A DNA stretch of 8,243 nt, taken from NCBI GenBank assembly GCA_030655595.1, contig JAUSNQ010000105.1:1-8243 (forward strand), in the 5' to 3' direction. Shown here one piece after another: positions 1 to 6,477 of this stretch. A program made the position numbers and the translations under genes. Below the pieces are notes generated by a model, which worked only from the letters and a program-made list of their open reading frames with translations, had not been told where the DNA came from and made no database searches. The number at the start of each line of letters is the position of its first letter. The stretch's first letter is position 1. The stretch comes from Paludibacter sp. Lineage in GTDB: Bacteria; Bacteroidota; Bacteroidia; Bacteroidales; Paludibacteraceae.

Positions 1-461
1 GTGAAAAAAGATGAATAAGCATACACTTCACCTTCAACCGCTGAAAACCAAAAAGTATCAGAAAAAGTATAGGCCAAAGCACCCACCATACCGGCACCTA
101 AAATTCCGAATATATTAGCGAAAGTATATTCTTCTTCGCTTTTAGCAATAATTTTACGTGCTAAATGGGTAATCGTCCAAAAAAGGAACAAAATGGTAAA
201 AGCACTTGCAAAAGCAGATAAAGAATTCACCATCAAAGCAACTTGAGAAGGATCAGAAGCAAAAAGCGAAAAGAACCTGCCGGTCAGCATAAAAAAAGGT
301 GCACCTGGCGGGTGACCAACATCTAATTTATAAGCAGAAGAAATAAACTCCCCACAATCCCAGAAACTTGCTGTCGGCTCCATGGTTGAAAGATAAGTAG
401 CTGCAGCAATGGCAAATGCCAGCCATCCAAAAACATTGTTAAGCAATTTGAATCTGTTCAT
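1..461 (-). CDS. DUF2723 / TMEM260-like membrane glycosyltransferase, N-terminal part (continues past left edge)
   Basis: Only the first 153 codons are in the window; the frame is open to base 1. It starts at ATG 461-459. Residues about 7-26 form a first membrane helix. A loop follows with E28-P29-T30, the F33-W34-D35-C36-G37-E38-F39 block and H50-P51-P52-G53, then further hydrophobic helices at about 54-68, 77-104 and 116-134, and an E145-V146-Y147 motif near the edge. The WDCGEF plus HPPG pattern in the first extracytoplasmic loop is characteristic of DUF2723, the family of human TMEM260, a GT-C type O-mannosyltransferase. In Bacteroidota these are long (about 1000-residue) inner-membrane proteins thought to move a sugar from a lipid carrier onto an exported acceptor. 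The acidic residues D35 and E38 sit where GT-C enzymes keep their catalytic acid, which is an inference. Family assignment is strong; the acceptor is unknown. It is divergent from the acyltransferase gene at 619. Confidence 0.88.
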   Translation of the reverse strand, partial: MNRFKLLNNVFGWLAFAIAAATYLSTMEPTASFWDCGEFISSAYKLDVGHPPGAPFFMLTGRFFSLFASDPSQVALMVNSLSAFASAFTILFLFWTITHLARKIIAKSEEEYTFANIFGILGAGMVGALAYTFSDTFWFSAVEGEVYAYSSFF

Positions 462-546
462 TTTCTTGTAAAATTATTTTTATCCCAAAAAAGAAAAAGT
501 AATGGGACTGTATGGATTTCAACTGAATTTTTAATTAAAAAACGTT

Positions 547-554
547 CAAAGATA
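547..554 (-). promoter_or_regulatory. Putative -7 box (TATCTTTG) for the DUF2723 gene
   Basis: Read on the minus strand this is an exact match to the Bacteroidota -7 consensus TAnnTTTG, about 86 bases before the ATG at 461. No good -33 TTTG is visible at the usual spacing, so the call rests on the -7 element and its place in a divergent intergenic region. Confidence 0.4.
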
Positions 555-587
555 CAAAGAATATTCTTTTTAGCGGATAAAAAACTA

Positions 588-595
588 TATATTTG
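588..595 (+). promoter_or_regulatory. Putative -7 box (TATATTTG) for the phosphate acyltransferase gene
   Basis: Exact match to TAnnTTTG on the plus strand, 23 bases before the ATG at 619. It implies a short, A-rich leader of about 15-20 bases. The upstream T-run at 567-571 is only a weak stand-in for a -33 TTTG. Confidence 0.45.
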
Positions 596-618
596 TAAAA
601 TTTCACAAACAATAATAT

Positions 619-1515
619 ATGCTTGCTATCAGGTCATTTTCAGAGCTCACAGCACATTTGCAGAGCATCAGTGTCAGAAAGCGATTGGTTGCAGTTAATC
701 CTGCTGATTCTCAAACCATTGAAGCCCTACTCAAAGCCACAAAATCAGGTATCATCTCGGCAATTATCATTGGGAATCCAAAAGATTACGATTTGAATTT
801 AATTAATCAGTATCCTGATTTCAAATTCATTGCCTGTAATGATTTATGTGAAGCATCAACCATGGCTGTTGAGATGGTCAGAACAGATTCAGCAGATATT
901 CTGATGAAGGGGCTTGTGAATACAGACATCATTCTTCACGCCATCCTTAACAAAGAAACCGGATTAGTGCCATTTCGGAATGTCGTGACATTTATTGCAG
1001 CAATAGAAATCCCAAACTATCCAAAACTAATTTTCATTACCGACCCCGCAGTCATTCCTGCTCCGAATCTCAGGCAAAGAACTGCCATGATTCACTACGC
1101 AATTGCCGCTGCAAAAACTTTTGGAATTCAAAAACCGAAGGTTGCGTTACTGCACGGAACCGAGAAAATGAATACTAAACTCAGTTTCATGCTGGATTAC
1201 AAGAAAATTCTCGAGCTTTATGAAACCGGAGAATTCGGGGATGCCATCGTAGCAGGTCCCCTGGATTTATTTCTCGCATTAGACGCAAAACTTGGAAAAA
1301 TCAAAAATATTTCGACTCCAATACCCGGCGATGCAGACATATTGATTTTTCCGAACTTCGAATCCGCCAATATTTTTTATAAAAGCATGGTATCCTTTGC
1401 TCACGCAGAGATGGGAGGCATGTTATTTGGGACTGACAAACCGGTTGTTTTAACCTCCCGAAGCGATAGTTCCGCCACCAAATTCAACAGCATTGCACTT
1501 GCATGTCTTATGTAA
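619..1515 (+). CDS. Phosphate acetyl/butyryltransferase family protein (Ptb-like)
   Basis: At 298 residues this has the usual length for phosphate butyryltransferase and the catalytic domain of phosphate acetyltransferase. These cytoplasmic enzymes exchange CoA and phosphate on an acyl group (acyl-CoA + Pi to acyl-phosphate + CoA). Family motifs in order: L95-M96-K97-G98 followed by V100-N101-T102; the I140-T141-D142-P143 stretch; G213-P214-L215-D216; G237-D238-A239-D240; and the C-terminal L278-T279-S280-R281-S282-D283-S284 block, which belongs to the CoA/phosphate-binding region. The A-H-K-G-I-like segment usual between the GPL and GDAD motifs is replaced by a lysine-rich G226-K227-I228-K229 stretch, so acyl-chain preference cannot be read from sequence. 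The start ATG follows a -7 promoter box closely and gives a family-like N-terminus. No butyrate or acetate kinase lies beside it, although ptb-buk pairs are common; the next gene is convergent. Family is firm, substrate is open. Confidence 0.85.
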   Translation: MLAIRSFSELTAHLQSISVRKRLVAVNPADSQTIEALLKATKSGIISAIIIGNPKDYDLNLINQYPDFKFIACNDLCEASTMAVEMVRTDSADILMKGLVNTDIILHAILNKETGLVPFRNVVTFIAAIEIPNYPKLIFITDPAVIPAPNLRQRTAMIHYAIAAAKTFGIQKPKVALLHGTEKMNTKLSFMLDYKKILELYETGEFGDAIVAGPLDLFLALDAKLGKIKNISTPIPGDADILIFPNFESANIFYKSMVSFAHAEMGGMLFGTDKPVVLTSRSDSSATKFNSIALACLM

Positions 1516-1541
1516 AAATAATCAATCGCATCTGCAAATAA

Positions 1542-2783
1542 TTAAAACGCATATCCAAGATTCAACGACAAAGGCACTTTTACCGCATCATTTGAAGGAA
1601 ATATATTCCCATTGGAATAATGTCCGATTTTGAATTCTGCATTATATTTTCTGTCTTCTCCAAAGAAAATCCCTGCACCCATATTATCCATAAAGGTGAA
1701 TTTCTCTCCAGTATCATACTTGTCGATAATTTTTCTTGAAATAAAAGTCGGAGCAGCTACAGTATAATAGAAATAGGCATCAAACATTTTGGTTTGCAGG
1801 AAATTTAATCGAAAAACCGGAAAGATTGAAAATGTAAAAAACTGTTCTTTGTCATATGTTGAGTCACCATGCATGCCAGTAGTTTGCCAGATAGATGCAT
1901 TCACTCCCCAGTCTATTGCAAAGAATTTAGCACTGTGAAAAACATTGCGTTGATAGTTCAACGAAAAACCTTGTTTTACATGTGCCATGCCGCCCCAGAA
2001 AACCGGAAAATACTTGTTCGAGACAAAATCATTCACACCATAACCGAGCACATTACTGGTATAACCAATCTGAAACCACTGTTTGGGATGAATCATGCCC
2101 TCGCTGGCTGTTCTCTGGATTTGTTTATCGGTATAAGGAATAAAATTATACGAGAACCCTGTTCCCAAAAATGTTGTCTGAGGCTGATTCCACTTTTCGG
2201 AAGCAGGAGAATAGTTGCCAATCAATTGCAAAGCCCATTTCTTGTTGATATGATATTTCAAACCCGCACCAAAAAGAAATGTCGCAAAATTAGCATCTTT
2301 CACTACTGTAACTGTATCATCCTTAAATCCAGCACGCGTAATAATGCCTAATCCACCTTCACCATATAATGAGAACTTGTCACCCAGCGGCAGTTTCCCT
2401 TTTAAAGTAAACCCTCCAACATTGGTCCATACCGACCCCAAATGCTCTTGCGGATCTCCGGATTGCGTCTTATAGGCATACTTCACCCAGGCAACAGGAC
2501 GCATATATGTTACTTGAGCAGCCAGATAATCATTAAAATCATACCCCCACAAGACAATTCTTACAGCGACAGGTGGTACTGTTACGCCATTCAATTGAAA
2601 TCCCGACTCAAGTTGATCTGCATTAAAAGGATAGTTGATATAACCCAGATTGACTTCGAAATAAGACTTCTGGAGCAAAGGAGGAATCTGCGATCTTTCA
2701 TCTTGTGCATTCAAAACAAAACTGACGGCAAAAAAAAACAATATGGAAAATTTCGATTTCGTAAGACAATAAAGTTCTCTCAT
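1542..2783 (-). CDS. Two-domain outer-membrane beta-barrel with PagL-like lipid A deacylase (acyloxyacyl hydrolase) C-terminus
   Basis: A signal peptide (residues 1-27, phenylalanine-rich core, cut after N-A-Q) precedes two barrel-like halves. Residues about 40-215 resemble an eight-strand OmpA/OmpW-type barrel (alternating strands, G-E-G-G-L-G at 141-146, F-G-A-G at 171-174, closing Y-N-F at 212-214). Residues about 235-413 match PagL lipid A 3-O-deacylase: F362-T363-F364-M365-D366 leading into G369-A370-G371, then the H388-Y389-S390-N391 signature and a final Y-A-F suited to BAM insertion. In PagL the His and Ser of H-x-S are catalytic, with a downstream acidic residue; D399 is the nearest candidate, but its spacing differs and is uncertain. 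Probable role: removing an ester-linked acyl chain from lipid A in the outer leaflet. Its ATG touches the stop codon of lpxB, so translational coupling is likely. Nine T's in a row encode F16-F18. The PagL assignment is good; activity and position specificity are untested. Confidence 0.78.
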   Translation of the reverse strand: MRELYCLTKSKFSILFFFAVSFVLNAQDERSQIPPLLQKSYFEVNLGYINYPFNADQLESGFQLNGVTVPPVAVRIVLWGYDFNDYLAAQVTYMRPVAWVKYAYKTQSGDPQEHLGSVWTNVGGFTLKGKLPLGDKFSLYGEGGLGIITRAGFKDDTVTVVKDANFATFLFGAGLKYHINKKWALQLIGNYSPASEKWNQPQTTFLGTGFSYNFIPYTDKQIQRTASEGMIHPKQWFQIGYTSNVLGYGVNDFVSNKYFPVFWGGMAHVKQGFSLNYQRNVFHSAKFFAIDWGVNASIWQTTGMHGDSTYDKEQFFTFSIFPVFRLNFLQTKMFDAYFYYTVAAPTFISRKIIDKYDTGEKFTFMDNMGAGIFFGEDRKYNAEFKIGHYSNGNIFPSNDAVKVPLSLNLGYAF

Positions 2784-3917
2784 TTATTTGGATCTCTGGT
2801 GATTAAAAATAAATTCTGCCGCTCTTTTTGCTGTGCCCGGATCACCGAGGCTTTTCCGCAACTCATTATAAGAAGCAATCATCTCATCGCGATAAACTTG
2901 ATCTTGTAATATACGCTTCATTTCAGCAACTATATTTTCGGTTGTAAAGAGGTGGGCAATATATTCCTTTACAACTTGTTTCCCTGCAAGAATATTTACC
3001 AGCGAAATATATTTTAATTTGATGAATATCTCTTTAGCCAAATAGCCCAATCTTCCAAACATCACATGATAAACAACAATTTGTGGAGTTCCAATTAAAG
3101 CAGTTTCAAGCGTTGCAGTTCCTGAATTAACGATGGCAATATCTGCATGGTACAACAATTGATAGGCATTCTGCATGACAACCGGATAAGTTTGATCTTC
3201 ATAAAACTCATGATAATAGCCAATATGTTTTCCGGGGGCTCCTGAGATAACAATTTGATATTCAGGAAATTGTTTCGCTGCAGCAATCATTTTAGGGAGA
3301 CAGGCAGCAATTTCTTGATTTCTGCTACCCGGCAATAAAGCGATGATGGGTTTTGAGGATAAAAAATATTTTTTTTTGAAATAATCTGCATGTTCTGATT
3401 TATCCAAATACTCATGAATTGCGTCAATAGTCGGATTTCCTACATAATTAACCTGATAACCGTATGATGCATAGAACTTTGTTTCGAACGGAATAATCGT
3501 CAACATTTGAGTCACATCACGTTTAATTTGCTTGACTCGATATGACTTCCATGCCCAAACTGATGGTGAAATATAATAGTAAACGGGAATACCGAAATTT
3601 TTACGAATATATTTTGCCATCCGAAGATTAAATCCGGGATAGTCAATCATAATAACCACATCAGGTTGAAAGTCCTTGATAGCTTGTTTACAGACACGAA
3701 AATTTTTGAATATTTTACCCGCATTCCTGAACACCGACCAAAAGCCCATGAATGCCATCTCCCGAATATGTTTTATCAGTTTTCCTCCGACTGATTTCAT
3801 GTAATCGCCGCCAAAAAAACGAAACTCTGCTTCTGTGTCAACTAATTTAAGTTCGCGCATCAGAGCCGATGCATGTAAATCACCGGACGCTTCTCCTGCT
3901 ATGAGAAAATATTTCAT
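2784..3917 (-). CDS. lpxB: Lipid-A-disaccharide synthase LpxB
   Basis: LpxB (glycosyltransferase family 19) joins UDP-2,3-diacylglucosamine and lipid X into the lipid A disaccharide at the cytoplasmic face of the inner membrane. The 377 residues fit the family. Motifs: G8-E9-A10-S11-G12-D13 at the N-terminus, F35-G36-G37, I91-D92-Y93-P94-G95-F96-N97, I116-S117-P118-S119-V120-W121-A122-W123, the nucleotide-sugar site L195-P196-G197-S198-R199, and N264-S265-G266-T267-A268 with T269-L270-E271. I chose ATG 3917-3915 because it gives the standard M-K-Y-F-L-I-A-G-E-A-S-G-D opening. The longer frame would need a TTG at 3965 inside the 3' end of yifB and adds 16 residues with no family match. It lies 35 bases after yifB with no visible promoter between, and its stop abuts the next ATG (TAA-ATG). 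An A9 run encodes the lysines at 181-183. Confidence 0.95.
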   Translation of the reverse strand: MKYFLIAGEASGDLHASALMRELKLVDTEAEFRFFGGDYMKSVGGKLIKHIREMAFMGFWSVFRNAGKIFKNFRVCKQAIKDFQPDVVIMIDYPGFNLRMAKYIRKNFGIPVYYYISPSVWAWKSYRVKQIKRDVTQMLTIIPFETKFYASYGYQVNYVGNPTIDAIHEYLDKSEHADYFKKKYFLSSKPIIALLPGSRNQEIAACLPKMIAAAKQFPEYQIVISGAPGKHIGYYHEFYEDQTYPVVMQNAYQLLYHADIAIVNSGTATLETALIGTPQIVVYHVMFGRLGYLAKEIFIKLKYISLVNILAGKQVVKEYIAHLFTTENIVAEMKRILQDQVYRDEMIASYNELRKSLGDPGTAKRAAEFIFNHQRSK

Positions 3918-3952
3918 GTGTATTAATATCTCTAATTTACTGTTTTTCGTAC

Positions 3953-5491
3953 TTATCCTGCCCAACCCTCTCTGTCTAAATTTCTATAATTGATTGCTTC
4001 TGCAATATGATACGACAGAATTTGTTCTGACTCATCTAAATCGGCAATTGTTCGCGAAACTTTCAAAATTCTGTCATATGCTCTTGCAGAAAGGTTCAAT
4101 CTTTTCATTGCATTCTTCAGGAGTTCTGATCCTGCTTTATCCGGCACAGCAAAAATCCGTTGCATCTTTGAAGACATTTGTGCATTGCAATAAACACCTT
4201 CAATATTTTCAAACCTGATTTCCTGAATATTGCGTGCCTTCATGACCCGGTTTCGTATCTGTTCGCTTTTCTCCGCCTCTCTCGATTCCGCTAATTTTTC
4301 AAAAGGAACAGGCACAATCTCAATGTGTATATCGATTCTATCCAACAAGGGTCCGGATATACGACTTAAATATTTCTGGACAACACCCCCAGCACATACA
4401 CACATCTTCTCAGGATGGTTGTAAAAGCCACAGGGACAAGGATTCATGGATGCTACCAACATAAAACTAGCTGGATATTCAACCGAGAACTTCGCTCTTG
4501 AAACGGATATCTTTCTATCCTCTAAAGGTTGTCTCATCACCTCCAACACCGACCGTTTAAATTCTGGCAATTCATCCAGAAAAAGCACCCCGTTATGGGC
4601 CAGAGATATTTCACCGGGTTGCGGGTAAGCCCCACCGCCAACCAGAGCAATTTCCGAAATAGTATGATGAGGGCTTCTGAATGGTCGTTGTGAGACTAAC
4701 GAAGTATTACTTTCGATATTGCCTGCAACCGAATGAATTTTGGTTGTCTCTAATGCTTCATCTATCGTAAGAGGAGGCAGTATTGTCGGCAAACGCTTCG
4801 CCATCATGGACTTTCCCGCTCCAGGTGGCCCAACCAAAATAATGTTATGCGACCCTGCAGCGGCAACTTCCAACGCTCTTTTAACATTCTCCTGACCTTT
4901 CACGTCTGAAAAGTCAAAATCAAAATGATTGAAACTCTTAAAAAAGGATTCACCAGTATCTACTTTAGTCGGCTGCAAAGTAGACTGACCATTAAAAAAA
5001 GTTATTACTTCTGTTATGTCGTGCACGCCGTAAACATCAATATCTCTGACAACAGCAGCTTCCCTTGCGTTTTGAACCGGAATCACCAATCCTTTGTAAC
5101 CCGCTTCCCTTGCTTTGATGGCGATGGGCAAAACTCCTTTGATGGGTTTCATGCCACCATCGAGCGACAACTCACCCATTACGACATATTGCTCAAGCAA
5201 ATCGGTTTTGATTTGATTTGAAGCAGCCATGATTGCAACTGCTAAAGGCAAATCATAGGCTGATCCTTCTTTCCTGATATCCGCTGGAGCCATGTTGATA
5301 ACCACTTGCATCCTTGGTAAGCGCTTTCCCGAAAAAGAAAGTGCTGAAGCGATGCGCTCATGACTTTCCTTAATTGAATTATCGGGTAATCCGACTATTA
5401 AAAAACGGATACCCTGACTTACATTCACTTCAATTGTGACAATTGTCGCACTGATACCTTGCACGGCAGCTCCAAATGTTTTTACTAACAT
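3953..5491 (-). CDS. comM: YifB/ComM-family Mg-chelatase-like AAA+ ATPase
   Basis: The 512 residues have the full YifB/ComM architecture: an N-terminal ChlI/Lon-protease-like fold (about 20-165, with A70-D71-I72-R73-K74-E75-G76 and Y79-D80-L81-P82), a Mg-chelatase AAA+ core (about 190-395) and a C-terminal helical domain (about 400-506). Walker A is G221-P-P-G-A-G-K-S228, Walker B is V302-L-F-L-D-E307, and sensor-1 asparagine is N350. C352, C354, C364 and C366 form a C-x-C...C-x-C pattern that may bind zinc. The S376-R377 and D384-R385 pairs are arginine-finger candidates. In Vibrio cholerae ComM is a hexameric branch-migration helicase that helps integrate transforming DNA; many non-transformable bacteria also carry the family, so the role here is inferred. 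It is first gene of the operon with lpxB and the PagL-like barrel. The ATG at 5491-5489 gives the normal M-x-x-K-T-x-G-A start. Confidence 0.93.
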   Translation of the reverse strand: MLVKTFGAAVQGISATIVTIEVNVSQGIRFLIVGLPDNSIKESHERIASALSFSGKRLPRMQVVINMAPADIRKEGSAYDLPLAVAIMAASNQIKTDLLEQYVVMGELSLDGGMKPIKGVLPIAIKAREAGYKGLVIPVQNAREAAVVRDIDVYGVHDITEVITFFNGQSTLQPTKVDTGESFFKSFNHFDFDFSDVKGQENVKRALEVAAAGSHNIILVGPPGAGKSMMAKRLPTILPPLTIDEALETTKIHSVAGNIESNTSLVSQRPFRSPHHTISEIALVGGGAYPQPGEISLAHNGVLFLDELPEFKRSVLEVMRQPLEDRKISVSRAKFSVEYPASFMLVASMNPCPCGFYNHPEKMCVCAGGVVQKYLSRISGPLLDRIDIHIEIVPVPFEKLAESREAEKSEQIRNRVMKARNIQEIRFENIEGVYCNAQMSSKMQRIFAVPDKAGSELLKNAMKRLNLSARAYDRILKVSRTIADLDESEQILSYHIAEAINYRNLDREGWAG

Positions 5492-5528
5492 AGTTAATGG
5501 GTTAAAAGCTTACAAACAGTTTCGTCCG

Positions 5529-5536
5529 CAAAAATA
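5529..5536 (-). promoter_or_regulatory. Putative -7 box (TATTTTTG) for the yifB-lpxB-PagL-like operon
   Basis: Exact TAnnTTTG match on the minus strand, 37 bases before the yifB ATG at 5491. A TTTG-like -33 lies about 25 bases further upstream (CAAA on the plus strand at 5562-5565), longer than the usual spacing. The site lies between the peroxiredoxin terminator and yifB, where an operon promoter is expected. Confidence 0.45.
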
Positions 5537-5616
5537 CAATTATTTTAAAGAAAATTTTCGACAAATCTAAAAAAAACTACGCAAAAGGTATAAAAGTAGA
5601 ATCTAAGCAATTAAGC

Positions 5617-5652
5617 AAAAAATAAAAAGACCGCAATTGGTAAATTGCAGTC
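5617..5652 (-). terminator. Rho-independent terminator of the peroxiredoxin gene
   Basis: Transcribed on the minus strand, 5652-5643 and 5638-5629 form a 10-pair stem (GACUGCAAUU against AAUUGCGGUC, one G-U pair) around a 4-base loop. A U-rich run follows (5628-5617, eleven T's of twelve). On the plus strand the same arms carry a C-A mismatch, so the hairpin favours minus-strand RNA. It begins 27 bases after the peroxiredoxin stop codon. Confidence 0.85.
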
Positions 5653-5679
5653 CTTAAATTTAATATTCCTTGATTTCTA

Positions 5680-6312
5680 TCAATGACCTGACAGATAGGT
5701 TGAAATTCCTTCTTGCGTTGGTTTTAATGCTTTATCTCCTTTTTTCCAGTTGGCTGGACAAACTTCACCATACTCTTCAGTAAATTGAAGCGCATCAATG
5801 AGGCGAATAATTTCGTCTACGCTTCTACCTAAAGGCATGTCATTTACAACCTGATGGCGAACCACCCCGGATTTGTCAATCAAGAATAAACCTCTGTACG
5901 CTTTTGGTTCTCCAACAAAAACATCATTTCCTTCTTCATCATACGTTTCTTCACCGGCCAAAACATCATATGCTTTTGAAATTGCTAAAGTTTGATCAAC
6001 TATAATTGGATATTTAACGCCTTGAATTCCACCCTGATTGGCTGGGGTCTGCAACCATTTCCAATGAGAAAACTCTGAATCTGTTGATGCACCTACAACT
6101 GCAACATTGCGAGATGCAAATTCCTCGATTTTATCCTGAAAAGCGATTAACTCCGTTGGACAAACAAACGTGAAGTCTGCCGGATAAAAGAAAAATACGA
6201 CGTATTTATCTCCTTCATATTGTTTCAATGAAAAATTTTCTACTATTTCTCCTCCATTTACAACTGCTTTTGTGTTGAAAACTGGTGCTTGTTTTCCTAC
6301 TAATACTGACAT
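5680..6312 (-). CDS. Typical 2-Cys peroxiredoxin (AhpC/Prx1 family)
   Basis: This 210-residue cytoplasmic enzyme reduces hydrogen peroxide, organic peroxides and probably peroxynitrite. The peroxidatic cysteine is C51 in P44-A-D-F-T48-F-V-C51-P-T-E, the resolving cysteine is C185 in G182-E-V-C-P-A-N-W, and the active-site arginine is R140 (Y-R-G-L-F). The G-E-V-C-P-A-N-W tail and the D158-x-P-x-G-R-S-V-D-E block make it closer to eukaryotic Prx1/bacterial Tsa than to E. coli AhpC. The ATG at 6312 gives the family start M-S-V-L-V-G-K-x-A-P; a longer frame would need a TTG at 6360, which lies within the proposed promoter. The GGLG motif is G94-G-I-Q-G98 and the C-terminal YF is Y206-L207, the two motifs tied to overoxidation sensitivity. 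No AhpF or thioredoxin reductase gene is adjacent. The gene is flanked by its own -7 box and terminator, so it is probably monocistronic. Confidence 0.94.
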   Translation of the reverse strand: MSVLVGKQAPVFNTKAVVNGGEIVENFSLKQYEGDKYVVFFFYPADFTFVCPTELIAFQDKIEEFASRNVAVVGASTDSEFSHWKWLQTPANQGGIQGVKYPIIVDQTLAISKAYDVLAGEETYDEEGNDVFVGEPKAYRGLFLIDKSGVVRHQVVNDMPLGRSVDEIIRLIDALQFTEEYGEVCPANWKKGDKALKPTQEGISTYLSGH

Positions 6313-6357
6313 AATGTTATCTTTTTTGATTAATAAATTAACTGTTTGTAATAAATG

Positions 6358-6365
6358 CAAAGTTA
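6358..6365 (-). promoter_or_regulatory. Putative -7 box (TAACTTTG) for the peroxiredoxin gene
   Basis: Exact TAnnTTTG match on the minus strand, 45 bases before the ATG at 6312, giving a leader of about 40 bases. No convincing -33 box is seen, and I could not recognise an OxyR- or PerR-type operator nearby. It also argues against translation starting at 6360. Confidence 0.45.
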
Positions 6366-6477
6366 ACTTGATTTTTCAATTTCCTATATAACTTTTCTAT
6401 CGAATTTATAAATGAAAATATAGAGCGTAACAATGGAAAGAGAATTATGTATTCCAGTATAAAGCTAGTGAGGAAAG

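Noticed and set aside
528..541. Perfect 14-base palindrome TTTTTAATTAAAAA in the divergent intergenic region
   Set aside because: It contains only A and T in AT-rich intergenic DNA and lacks a GC stem, so it is neither a convincing operator nor a terminator, though it lies near the expected start of the DUF2723 transcript.
1516..1541. Shared bidirectional terminator between the two convergent genes
   Set aside because: The 26-base gap contains no stem longer than a few bases and no T-run; termination must use other means or sites within coding sequence.
1869..2909. Two plus-strand open frames (1869-2351 and 2442-2909) of about 155-160 codons
   Set aside because: They lie antisense to the PagL-like barrel and the lpxB 3' end. 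Their translations are rich in Cys, His and Ile with no family motif, as expected for shadows of real genes.
3918..3965. Upstream TTG start for LpxB adding 16 residues
   Set aside because: It overlaps the yifB 3' end and adds non-family residues before the standard MKYFLIAGEASGD opening at ATG 3917.
6313..6360. Upstream TTG start for the peroxiredoxin
   Set aside because: The TTG sits within the proposed -7 promoter box, and the 16 added residues precede the normal MSVLVGK family start.
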